NCBI GenBank assembly: GCA_028564675.1
Contig: JAOVVO010000186.1
Coordinates: forward strand, 58,764-122,763
Direction of reading: 5' to 3'
Source of the DNA: Onchocerca lupi
Lineage: Eukaryota > Nematoda > Chromadorea > Rhabditida > Onchocercidae
Length of the DNA stretch: 64,000 nt
Position 1 is the stretch's first letter. Each line of letters begins with the position of its first letter. Below, one piece after another: positions 48,726-62,634 of the stretch. The notes beneath the pieces are model-generated. The model was not told where the DNA came from. It worked only from the letters and a program-made list of their open reading frames with translations, and made no database searches. Both the position numbers and the translations under genes were made by a program.

Positions 48726-50224
48726 AAAAGTTCTCAGTTATAAAGAATAATTTCTATTGATATTTTCAAATAGTAATTATAATGAATTAATCAATTCTTA
48801 CTTGGAATAATATGATTATACATTCACAGTTAAGGCCAGATTATTTTAATAATTGTAATCAATAATCGTAATCATTGATGATGTTTTTCTATGATTAGTA
48901 TTTTTATTTTTAAATTATTATTAGCAAAAAATTAGAAAGATAATGACGATATCATAAATCAATATCTGTTATCAATATTTTTAATACCATATATGATATA
49001 ATTAATCATACAGTATTTCAATCAAAGAACAAAATATATGATAGTTTTTTTTTAAATATGATTTAGTAGAAAAAAAAAAAACGATAATTTACTGGATTTA
49101 ATGATTTGAAATTGTAAAAATGGATTTCGTGAGAATCGATATGAGAACGAAGATTGCTGTCGTTTTTCATTCAAACCAGATAGGATCAACTTTGTTGGCT
49201 TCATTTATACATCGATAAATCCTTGGCTTCTTAGTCCAAATGTCCAAATACATGGATGTGAGAATTATTATAATTAATTTAGATTCTTTTATATTCCACT
49301 GAAATCTTTTCCTTTTCTATTTTGATTATCTTATTAATAATGCCTTAGTATAATACATTTTAGAACAAACAATGAGACAGATATTTAGCGACAAATGATT
49401 ATTCCTAATTTTTAAAATAATAATTATTAACCATAAAAAACTCGATTTAAATGATTCAATATTTTGAAAAAATAGATAGTCTAAGAATGATAATATTTTC
49501 ATGTAAAGCAAATTTGGACATAAAATGTGCAGAATTTCAAGAAAGACGAGTAAATATCATCAGATGAAGGAGTTAGAATTATTGAAAACTTAATCACTGA
49601 TGATTTCTAGAAGTTACGAGTTTTAGAAACCTTCCTGCAGAAAGATGTTGAGCCCTGCTTTTGATTTTTTTCATGCTCTATTTTCATTTCCTTGCCATCT
49701 TGAATTTATAATCCCTTTGTTTCTTTAAATTTATGTCACCATTCTCTTCGATATTCTATAGCTTTTTTTTTTTTCAAATTATTTTCACTATTTTTCTTTT
49801 CAATAAAATATTCCGACATTCCAATATATTTTAAAATCTGATTTTTTTTTTGTTTTTTTTTTTTTTAATATATTCCCAACTATCTAAAACCATCAAATGA
49901 AAGCTCGTAAAATTTTATCCGACTTATTTCAATGCTTAATTGAACAAAATACAAAAAAGTTTTATCCAAATTCAATTTTATTTAACATAAACAAATTAAT
50001 GATAAATAGCAGACAATATACACCATAAAATATTCCACTTTCACAACAAACAATATCGCTGTTACCAACAATAATTGGTTACTTACAATTTACAACATGA
50101 TTTCTTCTTGATGAAATATTTTTGCGAAAACTTTGGTGCAGAGAGATAATGAATGTCGGTTCATGCGACCTGCTTCTCATCTCTTGCAATTTTTTCCCCA
50201 CAGAAGTATTATTTTCAGTGCAAG
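48726..50224. other. intergenic DNA between the K+ channel and SPT3
   Basis: The missing 5' exon of the channel should lie here. A candidate is the open frame beginning MKPTKLILSGLNEKRQQSSF on the minus strand near 49070-49185 with a GTAAAT donor, but its phase fits neither downstream exon. The rest is AT-rich with poly-T runs. Confidence 0.4.
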
Positions 50225-52856
50225 CTAATATTGATAAGATCCTACGAGAATATTACCACCAATCATATATGCTTTGTTTTTTCGCAGCGATTCCTCGTAA
50301 TGCCTGGGTTGCAAAGCTTTGAAGGGATAAATATCAACGAAATGATTCTTTCCCTCTTCCCTTCGTGACCATAATGCACCCTCGACTAGACAACAAATCA
50401 TTTCACATGCCATATAGTTTAGGACCATTAGAGCATTTGGAGCAATTTCAGGATTGCCCAACCATTTCAGAAATCGACCAATTTTTGCTTTCCTGCATTT
50501 TATAAAAAATTCAGGAAAGTGAATTAGGAAAATTTATTTTCTTTTGTCAAAATATGCCATTTTCCAAATACTGTCTAATTATTCAATAAAATGCATAATG
50601 TAATAATTACTTAACTTCATGACAGATATGAATCTGAAAAGTTCCTAAAAGAAACCCGGTCCTTAAATATTCATCTCTGAATATTAGAATATCTAATCAA
50701 ATAATTTGGAAGCGTTAATTGCAAAAAGAATGATTTGAAGTATCTAAGACATGAAAATGGATTTGAGCTTGAAAATTTGTTAAATATTGAAATAAATTTT
50801 AATGTCAAATTAATACCTAACGCCATGTCCAGCGCAGAAACTATATGTTCTTGCTACCGTATATTCTTTATACTCATCTTCATCCATCAGTGCTGTACGT
50901 TCTGATAATCTTTTCAATCGTTCGCGTTTTTCTTCATCAACTTTTACATCACTTTTCAGATACCTTTGTAGCTCGCCCGTAACATCGAATAATCCAATAG
51001 TATCGTATATTGATTGTGCTCTAAAATAAAATATACATGCAAATAAACAATTTACAAAAGTAAATTGTTATTAATAAGTATCAAACATACTGATACTTGC
51101 TTGAAATTATTAATATGCTTCTTTTACTAATAATTCATATTGATAAATTATTGAATAATAAGCTCGATAAGCCAATCGGTAGCAAAATTACTGTTTATTA
51201 TTATAATCATTTTACACTGAAATAATACTCACTGCACAAAAAGTACAAATTGGAATAACATCACTACAACCAAGCTGAAATTTCAGTAGCATGACAATCA
51301 CTGCATATATAATTTCAAATTGATAAAACTTATTTACAGAAAAACACAAAGCCATCTAATCTATTCTTTCGGCATCTTTCTTACTCTATTTCATGATATT
51401 AAATTCGTTGTTATTCACCAAAGTGTATCAAAAGCTGCATAATTTTTTTCAGCTGCAGCCAAATATATATTAATAACTATAATCCTATTAAAATATTATA
51501 AATTATTTAGATATGGAAAAAAAATCAACGAATCATTTAAGGAATTCAATTAATGACAAACTCTTTTCCACAGAAATCTGAACTGCTACTCGGAACTTCA
51601 ACTAGAATATCACATTCCGTCTCATAATCTTCGTTGAAACCTTTTAACAAATCTGCTGACTGCAAAAAATTATATTCATTCAAGTCAATACAATTTCAAT
51701 TTTCAACACTAAAATGGTATATATGACTTTTATTCTTTCCTTGATGCTTGTCTTCTGGTAAATGTCCTTCCTACATCAATTTGAATTCAATGCCAATTAA
51801 ATTTCAGCTCAAATCTTAAGAAAGAAAAGTAATTTTCATAACTGCAAATATATATGCAGCATATATGGAAAAGATCTCTAAAACGATAAAAATTCAGAGA
51901 GAAATCCTTGAATTTTGAATAGATCCCGTAAATTCTCTTCAAGATATTGAATCTATTTCAAAAAAAAAAAAAAAATTATTTACCTTAGCCATACGATAAA
52001 TCCGACCAAGATGGAACGGTTTTTTGCGTAGAAGAAATAATAAATCCACACATTCGACTTTTTTATAGCTGCAAAAAAAAAAAATTAAGGTTGAAAACAA
52101 ATGAATAAAAAACTTTTAATGAAATTTAGAAATTCATGAAAAATATGAAACGGAATAATTTTAAAAAATATATTTTTTACCCCCGTAATGTTGCACAGTT
52201 TTTAGCTCTATTTATTGTATCCGTCATTTGATTATGCAAAATATCGGTGACGAATTGCTGACATCTAAAAGATTCCATTCATTCATTTGAATCTTTTCTT
52301 CTTTAAAATGATTATATTGTGAATTCTAGTTAAAAACTGCAATTGATGCATAAAACGAAAGAAAAAGGAAAATAATTATATAATTATATTGAGAATTAAA
52401 ACGGAATATTGATAGATTAAATTTTGTTTCCAGACTACGTAAATAATAAAGATACATAAATGTAGAAAGAATAAAAAAAACTGAAGCTGCAAATATTTCA
52501 TGGTACAAAGACTGTCGGTATATGTAGCATAATTCAAGGTCACAAAAAAGCTACAAATTAACAAATTAGTGATTTTTGTCTTCTCAATCTTTGCGTTTCG
52601 GTTGATGCATCGGAAAGATCAATCAACCAAAATACAACGATTAAAAAACCTGATATCATGCAAAGTTAGTCACTGCCAACTAATAAATAATTTTAACTAT
52701 AAGAAATAATTACTATGCTGAACATAATTTCATAAAATAAATTCAAATTTTAATTAAAAAAACTAACGTTTCAATCGGTTCAGCTTCATCGCCGTATGCA
52801 AACATTAATTTTCCAACAATTTCATAAATATCTTCCGGGACTGAAATATGAGCCAT
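50225..52856 (-). CDS. SPT3 (SUPT3H) homologue, SAGA histone-fold subunit
   Basis: Six minus-strand exons: 52768-52856, 52181-52264, 51984-52068, about 51604-51660, about 50817-51020 and 50225-50492. The product starts MAHISVPEDIYEIVGKLMFA. The N-terminal histone fold follows (VTDILHNQMTDTINRAK, ECVDLLFLLRKKPFHLGRIY). Then come the linker DTIGLFDVTGELQRYL and a charged helix (DEEKRERLKRLSERTALMDE) with YKEYTVARTYSF. Last is the C-terminal SPT3 region (KIGRFLKWLGNPEIAPNALM, LNYMACEMICCLVEGALW). SPT3 is the TAF13/TAF11-like subunit of SAGA that helps place TBP at promoters in the nucleus. Junctions 1-3, and the last one, agree in phase. The join between the fourth and fifth exons does not with the obvious sites: the frame of exon 4 meets TGA at 51601-51603, and exon 5 needs another phase. 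A different donor (51614) with an acceptor two bases inside exon 5, or a missed microexon, would restore it. Confidence 0.85.
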
Positions 52857-53599
52857 CACTTCAGTCATAGATTTAATTGATCACTTATCTATTCATTCAT
52901 TAAACGATCAGTGAATCACTTGTTCATCTGTTCAATCCAATCAATCAGTTCATCAGGAAGCTATAAAAAAGTATTCAGTTTAAAAATATTGTCATAAAAA
53001 TACCAGTTTGGTAAATTTTACAACATCACCAGTTCTCCTGATTTCATCATAAACAACGAAAACACTGATTTTTATTCATCAATCCATGAAATGGAGAAAT
53101 GAATTTAAGGAAATAACTATTTGAAAATGAAGAATTATTTAATTAGCAATTTTACAGCTTTATAATTTTTTTCAGATATTATGCAATTTGAAATATCAAA
53201 AATGAAACCAATCTTTTAGTTTGCAAAATAATTGAATAAAAACTTGAAGTTAACGATGTAATAATATGTAAAGATGAAGGAATTGACGATAGTAAACACT
53301 ATTTAATATATAAACAAAGATGATGAAGAGAATTCATCCGAGAGTCTTTAACATCAAATTTAAAATGCATGATAAAAAATAAGTTTGAATTTTGAAAAAT
53401 TACGAACCGTTTATTTTAAAATAATGAAGTAATGATAAAAGTCTAATTTTACGTAAATATTTTGAAATTACAACTGCACTTCTATCTAAAAATAAAATTA
53501 AGGTCAAAGATTAACTCTTCGATTGTGTCAATGCATAAAAATCAATCTACTGATAAGGAAAATTGTCATCAGAAAACTAGTACTGAGAATTTTTTTTTT

Positions 53600-54190
53600 C
53601 CACTAACAGTACCAAATTTCATTCGTCATTTAATGTTTCTTTACAATAAAGATGAATTCATTTCGCTATTTCACCAATTCAAGAAATTCGTTTTTTTTTT
53701 AACATTTTTACTTATTTGAATTTCATTTTGCTATTTCACTCATTCAAGAAATATTTCGAAATATTTTATGCATTTAAACATTCCTTAATTCTATTCGTTA
53801 ATTCGTCATTTTGTTATTTCATTTATTCAATAAACACTTCAATATTTTACCTACTTAAATTTTATTCGTTAATTCATTCATTCAAACAAATAATAAAAAA
53901 GTAAAGAAAATTACTTCCTGCTTCAATACTAAATTTACTTAAAGTTCATTTTGTTATTTTACCCATTTAAAGAATACTTCAATACGGAATTTTTTTAATG
54001 TTGATTCGCTATTTCATCTATTTAAGAAATATTTTCAAAATATTTCATATATTTGAATATCATTCGTTTATTCCGCATTTGTTACTTCATTGATTCAAAA
54101 AACATTTACATACTTTATTTACTTAAATTTCATTTCTTATTTCACTTATTCAAGAAATATTTCTATTTTATCTATTTAATTTAAAACTTA
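53600..54190. repeat. degenerate long-period tandem repeat
   Basis: Repeated loose copies, roughly 90-100 bases apart, of a block like TTTTGTTATTTCACTCATTC followed by AAGAAATATTT and ATTTTATTTATTTAAATTTC. The copies differ a lot, so this is an old array. Confidence 0.6.
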
Positions 54191-54688
54191 TTCAACTTGA
54201 TTTATCCTTCTAAATTTCGCCTAGTTCAATAGATACTATAGTTTTCTTTTTCTTTTTCTTTCTTTCTTCCTATCTCTTTCTTTTACTCTCTCATTTTTGT
54301 ATCGAAAATAACTTCTTGCTCAATTATTTTTTCTTTTTTTATTAAATTCGCATTTCATACAGATTTCAATCTAATCTGTCAAGAATTCCCTGACGGAAAA
54401 ATATGGCATCTTTTGAACGTACCAGCTATTGCACGTTTTTAATAAACAATCTTTTCAATAAACAATCGAATTTCTTTCCATAATTATGACACAAAAACAG
54501 ACAATTTTAATAAACATTGGCTTAAATCTAGCTAAATTTTTCATTTGACAATAATCAAAATGCTATAATATGTATATACGTTAACATAAAACTTGAAAAT
54601 TGATGCCAATTAAGCAAATCGATAATATTTCGGTAAACAATTGTACTGATAAATGGCAAAATGCTGATTATAAGTTAGAAAAAAAAGA

Positions 54689-55090
54689 CTACTGTAAATA
54701 GAGAGACATAGTAGAATTATAGAATTTGCACATATGAAGCCGTGTATGAGAGATTAAGTAAGAAACTTCGCCTGCCAAGGAGAAACTATGCAACACCGGT
54801 AAAATTACTGACATAATTCCCCGCAAAACAATCGGCAACATCTCCGGAAAAACCACCGTCAATATCCCCGACAAAACAACCGGACCGGAAAATTGCTCAC
54901 CCTTTATTTGACTGGCCATGTTTGAGTTCGAGATGCGAAAAGAGCCGAAAAGTTGAGTCCGGAATACGCAATGTATCGTTGGATGGCCATGTTTTTGTTG
55001 GCAGGATTCTGATGAAATTCGAATGGTGAGCAAGTTTTCCGGTTTGTTTTCCCGGATTTCTATTCTTTTCCTTTTCCATGTCACATCCAT
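54689..55090. other. less A+T-rich island with a 24-bp tandem repeat and overlapping ORFs
   Basis: An open frame of 133 codons runs through on the minus strand. Around 54790-54890 about four 24-bp units of the type AAAACAACCGGCAATATCCCCGA occur; on plus they read as octads like GKTTVNIP, on minus as hydrophobic octads. The rest (CTGGCCATGTTTGAGTTCGA and its surroundings) resembles coding sequence in composition but matches no family I know. It may be a relict gene or an inserted fragment. Confidence 0.35.
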
Positions 55091-55723
55091 TTTATTCTAC
55101 TTTTCATTTATCTATCCCATTATGGTGCACTCAAGTATATTGTTATATTTCATGCACTTTTTGTCTTTACTCTTATTTTAATATACTATCTATTCTTTTA
55201 TCTTCTTCTTTTTCATTCCAAGCTGATTGTTCTCTTCGTTGACGAATTAATTTGAAAATACGGATATTTAGAAAACATAAATGTATAAAAATACTAAAAA
55301 ATACGAAGTATTAGAAAACATCAATAGCTATGATTCCAGACTTTTATTTTATTTCAAAAATTTTTCTATTTCATTCCAATTTTTTCATTTTTTAAAAACT
55401 TCTTATTTCACTCTTTTTTTCTCAAATTTCGATTTATTCTTATAATTTTCTAAGCCGAAGTGCAAAATAAAGAAGTGAAGTATAAATGAAGGGATTTATG
55501 TTTTGCGTATATCATATTGTAACGACTTAGAATTTCTTGAAATATTCATTGCTCGAAAATGTGAATTCAACTTGAATTTATGAAATTTATTTACATTCAT
55601 CACTTGCGTTGACGAATTTTCAAAAATAGTGTATACTAAGTAAAAATAAAAAGCAAAACTCTAGTAATTTATGAAAGTTATTAACTTTTTAAAATTGATT
55701 ATAATTGCAAATAACTCATATGT

Positions 55724-55737
55724 TGATGATTTTCCAG
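55724..55737 (+). promoter_or_regulatory. candidate trans-splice acceptor of transaldolase
   Basis: GATGATTTTCCAG ends eight bases before the ATG, and no upstream coding exon is visible. This is the expected place for spliced-leader addition. Confidence 0.5.
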
Positions 55738-55745
55738 AGATAATT

Positions 55746-58700
55746 ATGGCATCAGTTTTGGAACAGATGAAAAAGTCGACAAAAGTTGTCGCGGATTCTG
55801 TTGATTTCAATGGTAAGATGTTGGGAAAAATGATTGGATAAATTTTTTTTCCTTTTTATTTATTCTTTCGGTTTATGATAAAAAATATCTTATAGAATTT
55901 TGTAAGAGAAATGAAATCTGAATTGATTTTCAGTTTTCGATTTTATAACCGAAAACTGAAGATAAATTGAAAAAGAATTTTTAGTTATATAACCAAAATT
56001 ATTTTTAGGAGAACAGAAATCATAAATAGTGAAATGGAAGAGGATAGAGCAAAACAGAAAATGGAATAGACTAGAGTATGATGTAAAAGGAATGAATAAA
56101 ATAGGATCTAATAAAATAGAACAGGATTGAAAGGAATGTAATAAAAATTTCCTTCGAAAATGAGTTGAAATGGAATGAAATGATGCATTCTAATTTATTT
56201 TTTAATTAAAATCTTGAACATATCATGATAATGGAATCTTTCCAACTATGTTTATCCTAGTTAGATAATGCAAATGATTGCATCTCGATTTTTCGGAAGG
56301 AACTTATCTTGTATCAGATTATTATTAAGTACTCCACCTTTTGGTTAGAATGATCCTTAAAGATAGGCTTTCTTCTGATTAGAATGATTCATGAAAATAG
56401 GCTATTTATCATTAGCAAAATCAAAATAAAATATTAGTTTCTCACTTTACTTGGATTTTCCAGAATATTATGTTATGCCATAATTTAACATAAGAAAATT
56501 TTTGACTTTATGAAATAATGTAATTCTTTTTTTTTTGCAGTAATGAAAGAGGTTGGTGCTGTAGATGCTACAACAAATCCATCCATTCTACTGGCAGCAT
56601 CCAAACTTGGTGACTATAGACGTTTTCTGGATGAGGGTATTGCATATACCAAGAAATATGGCTCATCATTGACTTGTCAGGAAGTAAAGTTTTTCCGAAA
56701 ACTATTTTAAGCATTTTCTGAATTCTTGAAATAATTATGAAATATGTTAGTCGACACATTTAATAGTGAGTATCTACTATCGATTCATCTAGTATTCGTT
56801 TAGATGATAGCAATATGATTACATCACTTATGTGTTCTTTATTAACTTTTTAGAAAAGATTGTGTTTTTTATTAACTTTTTAGAAAAGATTCATCCGTGG
56901 AAAATTTTCGTTCATTAATGTAGATAATGGAGTAAGTTCTGTGAAGGTGAATTATTTCTTATTGATGATTTTTTCCATCTTCTATAGTTCCGTGCCTTGG
57001 CTATGGATAAAATAGCAGTTTTGATGGGGAAAGAAGTACTAAGTGTTGTTCCTGGTCGTGTTTCAACGGAAGTTGATGCTAGGTATAGATTTTTGTTTTT
57101 ATCTTGTTATCACATCTTGTTTAGTTTTATTACTTTATCTTCTTTCTTTTTTTCTTTTTTTTTTTTTTGAAGTGAAAAACATGTTCAATAAAATTTTATA
57201 CTTTTAGGCTAGCCTTTGATAAAAATGCACAAATTGAGAAAGCGTTGGCTATCATAAAGCTATATGAAGAAGAAGGAATTCCTAAAAAACGTGTGCTAAT
57301 AAAAATACCCGCATCTTGGGAAGGCATTCAAGCTGCTCGGTTAGTTCATCTTGTCAAATATGCAAAAACATTTATTTATATTATTCAGAACTTTATTAAT
57401 CTTGTGCAATTCTTGTACTAAAATATTAGTAATGACTGGTTTGTTCATTCATTTAAGAGATAATTCTACCAGTCTGCAAAGAGACTGTTTAATTATTTAA
57501 ATGCATTTTCATTGGTGGACTATTTTGATTTCAGTGGATAGACAGGGCGTTTTTCTAATGGTCGTATGATTACATTTTTGTTTGACTGGATATTGTGAAC
57601 ACTGATATGTGTGATATTTAGCTTTAGGAATTTCATTTAATTAGTTTACTGTCTTAATTAAACATTTCGTATTTTTAATAGCCTCTTCACAAATGAATAA
57701 CCTATATATTTTTTATTTTTTTTAACTGAAGTTTTTGAAAATATATTCATATCTCTTTATCTTTATTCTGCCATCGCTAATTTCATTTAATACGATTGGA
57801 TTTAAGTTTTTTTTTTTTTTTTTTAATTAATTCATTTTAATCTGTGTCAACAAATTTCTCAATTTCAGCGTACTTGAAAGTGAGCACGGCGTCCACTGTA
57901 ACATGACGTTACTTTTCAACATTTATCAGGCTATCGCATGTGCCGAAGCAAATGCGACATTGATTTCTCCGTTTGTTGGCCGAATTCGTGATTGGTATTT
58001 GAAAAATACAGATATGAAAGATTATACACGTGAAACGGATCCTGGTGTTCAGGTCTTCTGCATTATTTAAATTTTTATCAGAAAAATTTGAAATCTTTTA
58101 AAAATTAAAATTTGATTTAAATTTAAATTCAAATTTAATTTTGTAAAAAGAAATTTAAATTTAGATTTGATTTTTTGTAAAAAACAAATAAAATAAAAAC
58201 AAATTTAATTTTTTTCGAAAAACTCAATTCAATATGTAAAAACAGAAAGAAAATGTAAATTTTTCTCTTTTAAATTAAATAATTTTCAATAATCTTACAA
58301 TATCTCCAGAGTGTTCGAAAAATTTATAATTATTACAAAAAATACGGTTATAAAACAGAAATTATGGCAGCATCATTTCGGAACGTGGATGAAATCAAAG
58401 GTCTTATTGGTTGTGATCTAATGACCATCAGGTACGAAACGCTTTACCTTTCTTTTACCATTGAAGCTTTAATAAAAGAAAAATGCAGTGTTTTACATTT
58501 TTGAGAGGTCTTATCAAGCTATGTAACTTTTTTTTTTGCAGTGCTCCATTACTTAAAGATTTATCGGTTGACAAAGAAAATGTCCCTGTAATTTTGAGCC
58601 CAGAAAAAGGTAAATTTATATTTTTATGTATCCACAGATTTTTCCATGAAAATGCTTTTTCTTTCATACAGAATTTGTTCCATTTCCGATTTCTTTACCA

Positions 58701-58938
58701 AGAAAAATATTATCAGGCTGATAAATGATTGATGCGTTTGAATATATCGAAAAGAAAAGAAAAAAATCTTGCAGCTGAATCATTTGAAATGCGGAAAATT
58801 TCACTTAGTGAATCGATGTTTCGGTATGAAATGAATGAGGATAAAATGGCAACAGATCTTTTGGCTGATGGAATACGTCGTTTTGCAGCAGATGCCCGAG
58901 CAATGGAAGATTTAATTGATAAAGTCCGTTTCGAATAA
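55746..58938 (+). CDS. tald-1: transaldolase, 324 aa
   Basis: Eight exons: 55746-55812, 56541-56683, 56988-57082, 57208-57339, 57869-58052, 58310-58431, 58542-58609 and 58775-58938. They total 975 nt with all phases consistent. The enzyme moves a dihydroxyacetone unit between sedoheptulose-7-phosphate and glyceraldehyde-3-phosphate in the non-oxidative pentose phosphate pathway, in the cytosol. Family marks: VDATTNPSI with the catalytic Asp at 31, VVPGRVSTEVDAR, and VLIKIPASWEGIQAA with the Schiff-base Lys134. Further on are HCNMTLLFNIYQAIA, ISPFVGRIRDWY, EIMAASFRN and the phosphate-binding C-terminal part. Length is close to the human enzyme, with a slightly short N-terminus. The start is the first ATG, eight bases after a TTTTCCAG acceptor. 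An AATAAA lies about 320 bases after the stop. Confidence 0.95.
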
Positions 58939-61900
58939 GTAATATTCGGAATTATTCATGTCCGAAATAATCAACTTTTGCATCTTTCTTCTTGTTTTCA
59001 AGCTTTTTTTCATTCCCATAGAACTTTTTTCAAAGGAAAAAAAATGAACCGACTGTGATTTAGATGATGAAAAATGAATTGACTGTGATTCAGATGATTT
59101 ATTGTCTTTTATTTTATTGTCTATAATTTTTGTTGAATGATTAACTCTTGCTTTCAAGTATATCATATCATTTGGCATTATTAAGATGAGAAAGATGGGA
59201 CGAAGTCATTTTCAATTTTATAAATTATTAGATGTTTTATTGCAGTATGCTATAAATAAATACCGTTATTAGTGCAAGCCAATCAAAAGCTCATTTGAAT
59301 AAATGGGATTTCTAATTGCACCATTTTTCCTCTTAAAAAGATTTACCGGAATATTTATCAGAAGATGTGAATGAACATTTTGATTTAGCTTGATCAATGG
59401 ATAAATAAATTTTAAGCAGAAATAACACCATAAAGGTTAATTATTCCCTAATATTTTTTCTACTGAAGTTTCATTTTTGCTTATTTTTTAATTGATAAAA
59501 TTCAATTTCTTCGAAATCCAATCCTCCAAGTTTATATTTGAAAATTTGCTGCTGATTTGATGACATAGGTTACGTTACATAACATCCCAATAATTTTATT
59601 GATTTCCTAGATAAAAAAGAAAAAAAGATGTTAGTCAGTCCAATGAATATGTCATTGGATGAGTGGCTTGTTATTTTTTTGTTTAGGAAAAATAACAACC
59701 CATTCATTCAATGATAAATCATTTTCTCTTAAGTTTATTTGAATAAATGGGGTTTCTAAACAAAAGAAAACCAGAAAGACAAAGCCAAAAAGATAGACAA
59801 AAAATATATTGATTTTTCTGATTTTTCTCTGCTTCAATATTAATTTGAACTGCTAAATCACCAGATATTATTGAATTAAAGATTATGAGATTATACCAAT
59901 TTGTCATACCATTTTTCTTCTACTGGATAATTGACACAGAAATTTTACTAACCTTTCATATCATTTTTTTTTTTTTTTTAACTAGAAATTGATAAAAAAA
60001 TTTCAGTTCGAACAGTTTTTTTTTTTGATTTCTATTCTAAGAACAATAAAATTCATAACTTTTCAGTTTTTATTATTTTCTTATTTTCTTATCTAAAATT
60101 TTCAATTTTCAAATCATTCTGAATCATAATCTTTAGATTTTACGATTTCTATATGCCAATTATTGTGCTAATTCTTTTTGTGTTACTTTTCCCAACTTTC
60201 ATACATCAGTTTCATAATTTTGACGGCAAGTTGTTGAACTGTTTGATTCATTTTCTTCAATAAATTCTCAGAAATCTTGCTATTTTACCGTCTCTTTGTA
60301 TCTAAAATAATTTTAGCTTTCTAAAGGAATAAATATCTTATGATCTACTTTTATATTAATTAAATTAAGAGAATAGACCTCTTGAATTTTGTTCGAATTT
60401 CGTTAATCGAATGCGATGCTTACTAAGGAACAGGAACAAAGAAGAAATCGAATCTCTCGATGCTTTCATCGAGATGTTGCGATTAAGCAATAGAGGGCGA
60501 AGTTCAGAAAAAAAATAAGGGTTAGCTGTGGATTTTTCTGATGGCCTTACTACTCTTCACTTTTCAAGTTTCATTTTGAAAGCATGGTTTTTTGAAAAGT
60601 TAAATATGCAAATATGCTTGTCGTGGAAATTTTTCGTTGTACAATTTTTCATGCTTTTTGGTAATAGGTAATGTTTCATCATTTTGGTCATAAGTAATGT
60701 TTCATCATTTTGCTTTTGGAACCAATTCATAGAATTCATTTATTAAAATACAATTCTGGAAATTAACATTAACATGATTTCATATGTTTGAATTTCCCAA
60801 ATTTTTATTAATTTGCAATTTTACAATTAAATTCAATTTCGATTAAGATTTTGTTTCAATAATACAATTATCAAAAATGATTGCATTTTCAAAATTATCA
60901 AAACATATAGCATGTTGCTTACTGACAATGAACTTGCTTAAGCAATATTTTGCAAACACGAAGTTATTTCAATGTAGCATAAGTGGGTAATGTTTTTTCA
61001 ATCAAATTAAAATTTTTTAAAATTCAATACTGAATTTTGTAATTGATTAAAACACGAACAATTGTAAAGGTAAATTTTACATTTCTTGTTTGATCTATGC
61101 TGTTGCATCTGGTTTTGGCTGCAAGAACTTTCTCTTTTCTCAATATTTATTAAGCCTTTTTTTTTTTTTTCGAAGAAATGTATCATTTAAAATATTACAT
61201 GGAAGATTTATCCATATTTAATTTCATTCTAACAAACATAATCTAAAAAATTTGGCAATAAATCTTAAAAACAACAAGAAATTGTCGAATAATTGAATCA
61301 AAAAACGATATTTTTTATAATTTATCGAGAATAGATTTGTCCATATGTTATTTGAATTATTTATTCAAAAATTACAAGGCATTTATCTATACTACAATGA
61401 AGTAATTTGTCTAATTAAATTATCTAATCTTTTTTCTGTTCGGTCAGAACATTCAATATTTTGCTTTAGTTCGGTATTCGACAAGTAGCTTTTTTCAAAC
61501 TTTATCAAACCTCATTATATAATCTGTGAATAACCTCCGTACTATCAAAAGAAAATTCAAATTATCGGTTGCTTTTTTAACTAATCTTCGAAACTCCGCA
61601 AATTCCAACAATCCTCAATACCTCTAACTCTCGGATAACTTCACTACTATCAAATGGAATTTGAAATTATCGACTGTATTATTGATATTCATCAATTCAT
61701 TTTATATCATAGTTACGGCAAATAAAATTCGTCATATCAACGACTTCATATTACAACAAAATCATTTGTACCAAATTCCAATCTCCCTACAAACAACTTT
61801 TCAAAAATTATTTCCATGACAAAATTAATAATTTATTTATTTATCAAGTGCAACCTATGACAATAGCAATAATTCAAAAATATTTCTGAAAAAGTAATAA

Positions 61901-62598
61901 ATATGTTTTCGAAATTCTTTATTCCATAACTGATGGATTAGATTATTAAAAAGCTAACATAATGATAAAACCAGTCATTAATAATTATTTAGAAAAAACT
62001 ATCGCGAATTTCAAAAAATAAAATAAGAAAAGGGATTAATCTAAAAGTTGAATTATCAATTTGAAATCTTTCCTTAACAAAATAATATTGATCTTTATGT
62101 CAGTTTTATTTTAATTGGATATACTCAATAATACTTCTAAATCCTAGATCGATCATCATGACTAGTAAGATTTTATTGAGTATTTTAATGGAATTTCTAA
62201 TTTAAAGTACTTCATTGAAACCAAAAAATTGATGTATAAGATAATAAAGAATACACAAATGCAATCTAAATTAGTCCCTACGATGTCTTTATATTGAAAT
62301 TGTTGAATTTTGAAAATTTTATGGAACTTGAAAAATTCATCTCATCCCTAAATTTGCTATTTATAACAAATCATCTGACTGAAATTTTGAAAATTCATCA
62401 ATAGAAGAATTTCGCTTAAATTACTCTTTGTGTCGGATAGTAGGAGCAAAAAATAAATATTAATTTAAAATATTTTTATAATTCTTGAAGTTTCTGATGG
62501 CGATAAGTTATGTATGATTTCACAACAAACGTGCACAAGTTTTTACATTCGAAAATTTTAAATGAATGAAAAATGAATTTTATATTCATCTGGTTTAG

Positions 62599-62634
<36 letters not shown>

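Larger units (their letters stand above)
52857..55723. other. intergenic DNA between divergent SPT3 and transaldolase
   Basis: Both genes are transcribed outward from here, so their promoters lie in this stretch. It holds a degenerate tandem array (53600-54190) and a less A+T-rich patch with a 24-bp repeat (54689-55090). No coding exon was recognised. Confidence 0.5.

Noticed and set aside
49070..49185. Open frame beginning MKPTKLILSG as the K+ channel start exon
   Set aside because: Its donor phase (1) does not fit the 48148 exon (phase 0), and going through 48593-48722 gives an early stop.
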